Notes under the pieces: generated by a model
What the model saw: the letters and a program-made list of their open reading frames with translations, nothing else
What the model was told of the DNA's origin: nothing
The model's database searches: none
Translations under genes and position numbers: made by a program
Source: Comamonadaceae bacterium
GTDB lineage: Bacteria > Pseudomonadota > Gammaproteobacteria > Burkholderiales > Burkholderiaceae_C
Length of the DNA stretch: 5,361 nucleotides
NCBI GenBank assembly: GCA_947460165.1
Contig: CANHKH010000261.1
Span: 1-5,361, forward strand
Direction of reading: 5' to 3'
Shown here: piece after piece, positions 1-4,677 of the stretch
Numbering within the stretch: the stretch's first letter is position 1
How the letters are laid out: each line of letters opens with the position of its first letter

Positions 1-157
1 CGTGGACCCCGAAAACGGTCAAGGCAACCTGCGCTCAGACGTCAACCTGGCGGTGCTCCAGTCCTTCAGGGAACACGGCATTGAAATCCCGTTTCCGCAG
101 CGCGTGGTCCGCCAAGCAACCTTGCCCAAGGCTGCGCCCGTGACTGCGGCCTCTTAA
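1..157 (+). CDS. C-terminal end of a MscS-family mechanosensitive ion channel (partial)
   Basis: Only the last 51 codons and a TAA stop are present; the gene enters from the left edge and its frame starts at base 2. The visible tail contains SDVNLAVL followed by GIEIPFPQR. This is the typical end of the cytoplasmic domain of MscS-type small-conductance channels, where a helix leads into the IPFPQ strand. By family knowledge these are inner-membrane channels that open under membrane tension and release solutes on hypo-osmotic shock. The transmembrane helices and pore lie outside the window, so the subfamily cannot be told. After PFPQR comes a short Ala/Pro-rich tail. The gene lies 202 bases upstream of etfB on the same strand. 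It is probably a separate transcription unit, because promoter-like sequences lie in between, but no strong intrinsic terminator was seen after it. Confidence 0.85.
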   Translation, partial: VDPENGQGNLRSDVNLAVLQSFREHGIEIPFPQRVVRQATLPKAAPVTAAS

Positions 158-164
158 AAATGCC

Positions 165-170
165 TATAAT
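165..170 (+). promoter_or_regulatory. candidate -10 box (distal promoter of the etf cluster)
   Basis: A perfect TATAAT lies 8 bases after the channel gene's stop codon. The only -35-like hexamer at a tolerable distance is GTGACT at 140-145, a 4 of 6 match with a 19-base spacer, so the promoter would be weak or factor-dependent. A start site about 7 bases downstream would fall at the left edge of the palindrome at 176-197, a layout expected for a repressor-controlled promoter. The hexamer is seen; the promoter role is inferred. Confidence 0.45.
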
Positions 171-175
171 CCTTA

Positions 176-197
176 AAAAAGAACGATCGTGCTTTTT
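176..197. promoter_or_regulatory. imperfect palindrome, possible operator
   Basis: A 22-base near-perfect inverted repeat: AAAAAG, one mismatched position, the self-complementary core ACGATCGT, the paired mismatch, then CTTTTT. Its position just after the TATAAT box and its 8-base symmetric core look like a dimeric repressor site, for example of the TetR family, which often controls acyl-CoA catabolism genes in betaproteobacteria. It could instead be read as a weak terminator of the channel gene because of the T-run. However, the stem is AU-rich at its base and lacks the usual GC-rich core, so an operator is favoured. Confidence 0.4.
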
Positions 198-261
198 CTG
201 GGTGGGCCTGCATCTTGGGGCGTTTTCATTGGCAGACCCTGTGTCCATGGGCGAGGCGGCA

Positions 262-267
262 TAGAAT
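262..267 (+). promoter_or_regulatory. candidate -10 box (proximal promoter of the etf cluster)
   Basis: TAGAAT is a 5 of 6 match to the sigma-70 -10 consensus. No convincing -35 hexamer lies 16-19 bases upstream. The expected start site falls at or just before the palindrome at 275-289, so control by a factor bound there is plausible. The resulting transcript would have a leader of about 85 bases before etfB. Confidence 0.35.
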
Positions 268-274
268 CTGTTAA

Positions 275-289
275 TTGACGTTACGTCAA
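275..289. promoter_or_regulatory. perfect 15-base palindrome TTGACGT-T-ACGTCAA, likely operator
   Basis: Seven-base arms TTGACGT and ACGTCAA are exact inverted repeats around one central T. From memory, the symmetric ACGT core is in the style of sites described for the MerR-type regulator LiuR, which controls branched-chain amino acid and acyl-CoA degradation genes, including etf genes, in proteobacteria. The match to that motif was not checked. It lies 71 bases upstream of the etfB start and just downstream of a TAGAAT box. The palindrome is seen directly; regulator identity is inference. Confidence 0.55.
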
Positions 290-349
290 CCAAGTTTGCG
301 GGTCGCCACAGCTGCGATTGACAAGCTCACCCCTTATTTCAACTGCATT

Positions 350-354
350 GGAGA
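350..354 (+). promoter_or_regulatory. etfB ribosome binding site (decides the start)
   Basis: GGAGA lies 5 bases before the ATG at 360. This supports that ATG over the in-frame TTG at 318, which would add 14 residues not expected at the EtfB N-terminus. Confidence 0.8.
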
Positions 355-359
355 CCTTC

Positions 360-1109
360 ATGAAGGTATTGGTTCCGGTCAAGCGCGTGGTCGACTACAA
401 CGTCAAAGTGCGCGTGAAGTCTGACGGCAGCGGCGTAGACATCGCCAACGTCAAAATGAGCATGAACCCTTTTGACGAAATCGCCGTCGAAGAGGCCACA
501 CGCCTGAGAGAAAAGGGCGCGGCCACCGAGGTCATCGCGGTCAGCTGCGGCGTGGCCCAGTGCCAAGAAACCTTGCGCACCGCCATGGCCATAGGCGCAG
601 ACCGCGCCATCTTGGTCGAAACCACCCAAGAGCTGCAGCCCTTGGCGGTGGCCAAGCTGCTCAAAGCCTTGGTGGACAAAGAGCAACCCCAGTTGGTGAT
701 TTTGGGCAAGCAAGCCATTGACGACGACTGCAACCAAACCGGTCAAATGCTTGCCGCCTTGCTGGGCTGGCCCCAAGCCACCTTCGCCTCCAAGGTCGAC
801 GTGGCCGACGGCAAGGCCACGGTCAGCCGCGAGGTGGACGGCGGTCTGGAAACCCTGTCGCTGACGCTGCCGGCCATCATCACCACAGACTTGCGCCTCA
901 ACGAGCCTCGCTACGTGACGCTGCCCAACATCATGAAGGCCAAGAAAAAGCAGTTGGACACCTACAAGCCAGAAGACTTGGGCGTGGACGTCACGCCCCG
1001 CATCAAAACGCTCAAAGTCAGCGAGCCCCCCAAGCGCGGCGCCGGCATCAAGGTGCCCGATGTGGCCACGCTGGTCGACAAGCTCAGGAACGAAGCCAAG
1101 GTCATTTGA
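360..1109 (+). CDS. etfB: electron transfer flavoprotein subunit beta
   Basis: The 249-residue product has normal EtfB length. With EtfA it forms the soluble heterodimer that takes electrons from acyl-CoA dehydrogenases and delivers them to ETF:quinone oxidoreductase; the beta subunit holds a structural AMP. Visible family marks are the start MKVLVPVKRVVDY, NPFDE at 36-40, VSCG at 61-64, the AMP-phosphate loop DDDCNQTG at 121-128, DGGLETL at 160-166, and the dehydrogenase recognition loop RYVTLPNIMKAKKK at 184-197. L188 in that loop corresponds to the anchor leucine of human ETF-beta (Leu195). The close likeness to the mitochondrial protein points to a housekeeping ETF, not a FixA-type bifurcating one. 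The start at 360 is set by GGAGA 5 bases upstream and by homologue length. The gene is first in the cluster and carries the candidate operators in its leader. Confidence 0.97.
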   Translation: MKVLVPVKRVVDYNVKVRVKSDGSGVDIANVKMSMNPFDEIAVEEATRLREKGAATEVIAVSCGVAQCQETLRTAMAIGADRAILVETTQELQPLAVAKLLKALVDKEQPQLVILGKQAIDDDCNQTGQMLAALLGWPQATFASKVDVADGKATVSREVDGGLETLSLTLPAIITTDLRLNEPRYVTLPNIMKAKKKQLDTYKPEDLGVDVTPRIKTLKVSEPPKRGAGIKVPDVATLVDKLRNEAKVI

Positions 1110-1122
1110 ACCCAGACCCACT

Positions 1123-1156
1123 CCTTCCCTCTTTGGGGGAAGGCCGGGATGGGGGC
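1123..1156. repeat. REP-like hairpin element, left arm of an inverted pair
   Basis: A GC-rich element in the gap between etfB and etfA. Its core is a hairpin with stem CCTTCCC (1123-1129) pairing GGGAAGG (1137-1143), followed by a G-rich tail ending in TGGGGGC (1150-1156). The reverse complement of this 34-base element reappears, with some changes, at 1197-1228. From memory, similar CCCTCCCC/GGGGAGGG hairpins are scattered between genes in many Burkholderiales genomes, so this is probably a dispersed extragenic palindrome and not a gene-specific signal. Confidence 0.65.
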
Positions 1157-1165
1157 ATCGCAAAG

Positions 1166-1178
1166 CACACCAGGTGTG
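1166..1178. repeat. perfect short palindrome in the spacer of the hairpin pair
   Basis: CACACC-A-GGTGTG has six-base arms around one central base. It lies near the middle of the 40-base spacer between the two REP-like arms. With a one-base centre it would need to open at least one pair to form an RNA hairpin, so it may be a protein site, the tip of a larger folded structure, or chance. Confidence 0.35.
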
Positions 1179-1196
1179 GGTCCGCAATCACTGCTT

Positions 1197-1228
1197 GCCC
1201 CCACCCAACCCTTCCCCCAAGGGGAGGG
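1197..1228. repeat. REP-like hairpin element, right arm of an inverted pair
   Basis: This is the inverted partner of the element at 1123-1156. It begins GCCCCCACCCAA and ends in a hairpin whose stem is CCCTTCCCC (1209-1217) against GGGGAGGG (1221-1228), with one bulged T and a three-base loop. Nine bases (1210-1218) are exactly complementary to 1135-1143, and seven (1197-1203) to 1150-1156. The two arms can therefore also pair with each other into one long structure. The element ends 12 bases before the etfA ribosome binding site. Confidence 0.65.
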
Positions 1229-1240
1229 AGATTCATCACA

Positions 1241-1246
1241 AAGGAG
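1241..1246 (+). promoter_or_regulatory. etfA ribosome binding site (decides the start)
   Basis: AAGGAG lies 8 bases before the ATG at 1255. The etfA frame stays open upstream through the repeat region to an ATG at 1060, but this site and the protein alignment place the true start at 1255. Confidence 0.8.
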
Positions 1247-1254
1247 CCACTTTC

Positions 1255-2184
1255 ATGTCATCCCTCGTCATCGCAGAACACGACAACAACCAGCTCAAGC
1301 CCGCCACGCTCAACACCGTGACCGCCGCCGTCCAGTGCGGTGGTGAGGTGCACGTGCTGGTGGCCGGTCACCATGCGGGTGCGGTGGCCCAAGCTGCCGC
1401 GCAAATTGCTGGCGTCAGCAAGGTCATCCATGCCGACGCCGAGGGCTTTGCCCACGGCCTGGCCGAGAACATGGCCGCCCAAGTGCTGGCCTTGGCCCCT
1501 GCCTACAGCCACATTTTGTTTGCCGCCACCGCTTCAGGTAAAAACATTGCCCCCCGCGTGGCCGCCAGCCTGGACGTGGGCCAGGTCTCGGACATCACCC
1601 AGGTCCTGAGTGCCGACACCTTTGAGCGGCCCATTTACGCGGGCAACGCCATGGCCACGGTGCAAAGCCTGGACAGCGTGAAGGTGCTCACCGTGCGCAC
1701 CACCGGCTTTGATGCCGCTGGCGCAGGTGGCGCGGCCGCTGTAGAAGTCACCGCTGTGACCGAGGGAACTGGTCAAAGCCGCTTCATGGGCAGCGAGATC
1801 GCCAAAAACGACCGCCCCGAGTTGACCGCAGCCAAGATCATCGTCTCCGGCGGCCGGGCCTTGGGCAGCGCCGAAAAGTTCAATGAAGTGATGACCCCGC
1901 TGGCCGACAAGCTGGGCGCCGCCATGGGCGCCAGCCGCGCTGCCGTGGACGCAGGCTACGCCCCCAACGACTGGCAAGTGGGCCAGACGGGCAAGATTGT
2001 GGCGCCGCAGCTGTATGTGGCCGCGGGTATTTCGGGGGCCATTCAGCATTTGGCCGGCATGAAGGACTCCAAAGTCATTGTGGCCATCAACAAAGACGCC
2101 GAGGCGCCCATCTTCAGCGTGGCCGACTATGGTCTGGAAGCCGACTTGTTTGCGGCCGTGCCAGAGCTGGTGGGCAAGCTCTGA
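1255..2184 (+). CDS. etfA: electron transfer flavoprotein subunit alpha
   Basis: The 309-residue product is of normal EtfA length and binds the redox-active FAD of the EtfAB dimer. The N-terminal part (about 1-185) is the alpha/beta domain that packs on EtfB. The C-terminal FAD domain (about 190-309) is well kept: SGGRALGS at 198-205, S227-R228, QTGK at 244-247, and the family signature from LYVAAGISG (253-261) through H265 to VAIN (276-279). By spacing, R228, T245 and H265 match the human flavin-contacting residues Arg249, Thr266 and His286, so the flavin site looks intact. The glycine-rich motif reads RALGS where many homologues have RGLGS, a mild change. The start at 1255 follows AAGGAG by 8 bases. 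The gene lies 145 bases after etfB, an unusually wide gap for an obligate partner, filled by hairpin repeats. A terminator follows. Confidence 0.97.
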   Translation: MSSLVIAEHDNNQLKPATLNTVTAAVQCGGEVHVLVAGHHAGAVAQAAAQIAGVSKVIHADAEGFAHGLAENMAAQVLALAPAYSHILFAATASGKNIAPRVAASLDVGQVSDITQVLSADTFERPIYAGNAMATVQSLDSVKVLTVRTTGFDAAGAGGAAAVEVTAVTEGTGQSRFMGSEIAKNDRPELTAAKIIVSGGRALGSAEKFNEVMTPLADKLGAAMGASRAAVDAGYAPNDWQVGQTGKIVAPQLYVAAGISGAIQHLAGMKDSKVIVAINKDAEAPIFSVADYGLEADLFAAVPELVGKL

Positions 2185-2203
2185 GCGCTTGACTGGATCA
2201 ACA

Positions 2204-2230
2204 AGGCATCCCCTGAGGGTGCCTTTTTTT
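2204..2230 (+). terminator. Rho-independent terminator after etfA
   Basis: The stem AGGCATCC (2204-2211) pairs with GGGTGCCT (2217-2224), including one T-G wobble, around a five-base loop, and the right arm runs into seven T residues (2224-2230). It begins 20 bases after the etfA stop codon. This is a textbook intrinsic terminator shape. It lies only 51 bases ahead of the next gene on the same strand, which has no obvious promoter of its own, so partial read-through is likely. Confidence 0.85.
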
Positions 2231-2280
2231 CGCCATGCGCAGACTTGAATTGAACGATTGACCGATCCGCAGGAGACCCC

Positions 2281-4110
2281 ATGAGCTACACCGCCCCCGT
2301 CAAAGACATGCTGTTTGCCATCAAGCACCTGGCGCGCATTGACGACATTGCCCACATGCCCGCCTTTGAAGACGCCGGCTTTGACACGGCCCAGGCGGTG
2401 CTGGAGGAGTCGGCGCGCTTCACGCAAGAGGCGGTGGCGCCGCTGAACTGGGAGGGCGACAAAAACCCTTCAGCGCTCAAGGCTGGCGTGGTCCACACCA
2501 CCCCCGGCTTCAAGGGGATTTACAAGCAGTACGCCGAAGGCGGCTGGCAAGGCCTGCAGCACCCGCTGGCCTATGGCGGCCAGGGCCTGCCCAAAACCAT
2601 AGGCGCGGCCTGCGGTGAAATGCTCAACGCCGCCAACATGAGCTTTGCCCTGTGCCCCATGCTGACCGACGGCGCCATTGAAGCGCTGCTGACCGCCGGC
2701 TCCGACGAGCTCAAAGCCACTTACCTGGGCAAACTGGTGTCTGGCGAATGGACGGGCACCATGAACCTGACCGAGCCGCAGGCAGGCTCAGACTTGGCGG
2801 CCGTGCGCACCCGCGCCGAGCCCCAGCCCGATGGCAGTTACAAGGTGTTTGGCACCAAGATCTACATCACCTACGGTGAGCACGACATGGCCGAGAACAT
2901 CGTGCACCTGGTGCTGGCCCGCGTGCCGGGCGCGCCCGAGGGCGTCAAGGGCATCAGCTTGTTTGTGGTGCCCAAGGTCTTGGTCCAGCCCGATGGCAGC
3001 TTGGGCGCGCGCAATGACGTGCTGTGCGTGAGCATTGAGCACAAGCTGGGCATCAAGGCCAGCCCCACGGCGGTGCTGCAGTACGGCGACGGCTTGGCCG
3101 GCAGCGTGGCCGACAGCACGGGCGCAGGCGCAGTGGGTTTTTTGGTGGGCCAAGAAAACCGGGGCCTGGAGTACATGTTCATCATGATGAACGCCGCCCG
3201 CTACGCCGTGGGCGTGCAAGGCATTGCCATCGCCGACCGGGCCACCCAAAAAGCCGTGCAATATGCGCGCGACCGCGTGCAAAGCCGGCCTGTCGACGGC
3301 TCGCTGCCAGGGAGCGGCCCCATCATCCACCACCCGGACGTCAAGCGCATGCTCATGACCATGCGCGCCTACACCGAGGGCTGCCGCGCCATGGCCACCG
3401 TGGCCGCCGCCGCCTATGACGCCTCTCACCACCACCCGGACGCCGAGGTGCGCAAGCAAAATCTGGCCTTCTATGAATTCATGGTGCCCCTGGTCAAGGG
3501 TTACAGCACCGAGATGAGCCAGGAAGTCACCGCCTTGGGCGTGCAGGTGCACGGCGGCATGGGCTTCATTGAAGAAACCGGCGCGGCCCAGTACTACCGC
3601 GACGCCAAAATCCTGACCATTTACGAGGGCACCACCGCCATTCAAGCCAACGACCTGGTGGGCCGCAAAACCACCCGTGACGGCGGCCGCACCGCACGGG
3701 CCCTGGCTGCGCACATCGAGGCCACCGAAGCCGAACTGTTGAAGGGCTCTGCCCACGCTCAGGCCGTGGCCAAGCGCCTCCAGGCCGCGCGCCAGGCCTT
3801 TGTGGATGTGGTTGATTTCATGTGCGCTGGCGCCAAGACTTCGCCCAACGCGGTCTATGCAGGCAGCGTGCCCTACCTGATGCTGGCCGGCAACCTGGTC
3901 AGCGGCTGGCAGATGGCCCGTGCCCTCCTCATGGCCGAGCAGGCCCTGGCCTCAGGCGACACTGAAGGCTTTGGTGCTGAGTTCATGCAGGCCAAGGTGG
4001 TGACCGCGCGCTTTTACGCCGAGCACATCCTGAGCAAGGCACCAGGTGTGCGCGACGCCATTGTCGATGGCGCCGACTGTGTCACAGAGCTGGCGTTGCA
4101 GGCCTTCTGA
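2281..4110 (+). CDS. acyl-CoA dehydrogenase, long (about 600-residue) class with extra C-terminal domain
   Basis: The 609-residue flavoenzyme should oxidise an acyl-CoA to trans-2-enoyl-CoA and pass electrons to EtfAB. Seen in order are an N-terminal segment typical of this class (about 1-35), the helical N-domain, the beta-domain with the FAD/substrate motif LTEPQAGSDL at 163-172, the C-terminal helical domain with HGGMGF at 424-429, and the catalytic-base motif YEGTTAIQ at 448-455 with E449 as the likely base. A further helical domain (about 470-609) is of the kind found in DmdC (3-methylmercaptopropionyl-CoA dehydrogenase) and related long acyl-CoA dehydrogenases. Substrate cannot be read from sequence: medium or long fatty acyl-CoA or methylmercaptopropionyl-CoA are all possible. 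A loop at about 271-284 seems longer than in relatives. AGGAGA at 2271-2276 precedes the ATG. A terminator separates it from etfA. Confidence 0.93.
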   Translation: MSYTAPVKDMLFAIKHLARIDDIAHMPAFEDAGFDTAQAVLEESARFTQEAVAPLNWEGDKNPSALKAGVVHTTPGFKGIYKQYAEGGWQGLQHPLAYGGQGLPKTIGAACGEMLNAANMSFALCPMLTDGAIEALLTAGSDELKATYLGKLVSGEWTGTMNLTEPQAGSDLAAVRTRAEPQPDGSYKVFGTKIYITYGEHDMAENIVHLVLARVPGAPEGVKGISLFVVPKVLVQPDGSLGARNDVLCVSIEHKLGIKASPTAVLQYGDGLAGSVADSTGAGAVGFLVGQENRGLEYMFIMMNAARYAVGVQGIAIADRATQKAVQYARDRVQSRPVDGSLPGSGPIIHHPDVKRMLMTMRAYTEGCRAMATVAAAAYDASHHHPDAEVRKQNLAFYEFMVPLVKGYSTEMSQEVTALGVQVHGGMGFIEETGAAQYYRDAKILTIYEGTTAIQANDLVGRKTTRDGGRTARALAAHIEATEAELLKGSAHAQAVAKRLQAARQAFVDVVDFMCAGAKTSPNAVYAGSVPYLMLAGNLVSGWQMARALLMAEQALASGDTEGFGAEFMQAKVVTARFYAEHILSKAPGVRDAIVDGADCVTELALQAF

Positions 4111-4127
4111 GGCCACGGGTACAAGCC

Positions 4128-4619
4128 ATGACAAGGCTCGCCGTGGGGCGTTTCAAGGGCTGGGGCCTGCTTGTGTCGCACGCCCTGACCCTGCTTGTGG
4201 GCGTGGCCCTGGGCGTGTATTTCCTGCCCATTTTGACGGCACCGCAAGGGCCCTCGGCGCAGCAGGTCACGGCCCAAGCCGGCCCTGCCGCCTACCAGGG
4301 CCAGTTCCGCCGCGAGCTCCAGGACAGCGATGCCCTGCACTGGGGCGAAGGACAGCTCAGCGTCAGCGCCCAGAGCATAGGTTTGGTGGGTGAACTGGCC
4401 CCTGGGCCGGACTACAAACTCTACCTGTCCCCGCAGTTCGTCGAGACCGAGGCGGAGTTTGAACGCCTGAAGGCCCGCATGGTGCGGGTGGGTGACATCA
4501 AGACCTTCAAGAATTTTTTGCTCCAGGTCCCGGCCACGGTGAACATTGAGGATTACCGCGCCGTGATTGTCTGGTGCGAGGCTTTCGGTCAGTTCATCAC
4601 CGCCGCCCAGTACAAATAG
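4128..4619 (+). CDS. membrane-anchored DM13-domain protein
   Basis: The 163-residue product has a basic N-terminus (R3, R8, K10), one hydrophobic helix at about 12-36, a Pro/Gln/Ala-rich linker, and a C-terminal domain (about 58-160) resembling DM13. Marks of the domain are YKLYLSP in its first half, a VGDIKTFKN stretch, and IEDYRAVIVWCEAF near the end with the single conserved Cys at 150. Family knowledge: DM13 domains occur in secreted or surface proteins and have been proposed, from the conserved cysteine and domain partners, to act in redox or electron transfer; biochemical proof is thin. Topology is inferred as N-in with the domain in the periplasm; Pro39 after the helix argues against a clean signal-peptide cut. 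The gene starts 17 bases after the dehydrogenase stop with no good ribosome site before ATG 4128. A GTG at 4143, preceded by AAGG, is an alternative start, or translation may be coupled. Confidence 0.8.
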   Translation: MTRLAVGRFKGWGLLVSHALTLLVGVALGVYFLPILTAPQGPSAQQVTAQAGPAAYQGQFRRELQDSDALHWGEGQLSVSAQSIGLVGELAPGPDYKLYLSPQFVETEAEFERLKARMVRVGDIKTFKNFLLQVPATVNIEDYRAVIVWCEAFGQFITAAQYK

Positions 4620-4642
4620 CCCACTCGCCCATTCAAGCACCC

Positions 4643-4657
4643 GGCGCCACTGGCGCC
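4643..4657. repeat. small GC-rich hairpin before the last gene
   Basis: Two copies of the self-complementary hexamer GGCGCC (4643-4648 and 4652-4657) are separated by ACT. In RNA they can form a six-pair stem with a three-base loop, ending 6 bases before the AAGGAGA ribosome site. No T-run follows, so it is not an intrinsic terminator. It may be an RNA-stabilising hairpin or a chance GC-rich sequence. Confidence 0.4.
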
Positions 4658-4677
4658 ACACACAAGGAGACTCAGAC

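Noticed and set aside
66..293. Minus-strand open frame of 75 codons across the channel gene end and the etf leader
   Set aside because: It covers the channel stop and both candidate promoter modules, has no recognisable protein features, and reads low-complexity Arg/Pro-rich residues.
318..359. In-frame upstream TTG start for etfB adding 14 residues, and a perfect TTGACA -35 hexamer at 318-323
   Set aside because: The extension does not look like an EtfB N-terminus, and ATG 360 has its own GGAGA. The TTGACA has no -10 box at 15-19 bases.
339..1187. Long antisense frames opposite etfB (also 1534-2427, 2788-3756, 4014-4856, 4672-5343 opposite later genes)
   Set aside because: Third-position GC bias in the real genes leaves the opposite strand open. 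The translations are His/Gly/Ala/Val-rich and match no family I recognise.
1060..1254. N-terminal extension of etfA in the same open frame from an upstream ATG
   Set aside because: It overlaps the etfB end and reads through the hairpin repeats. EtfA homologues begin near MSSLVIAEHD, and AAGGAG fits ATG 1255.
2187..2266. Promoter for the dehydrogenase using TTGACT (2189-2194), TTGAAC (2250-2255) or TTGACC (2258-2263)
   Set aside because: None has a -10-like hexamer at suitable spacing; the first overlaps the terminator region and the last would place the -10 inside the gene.
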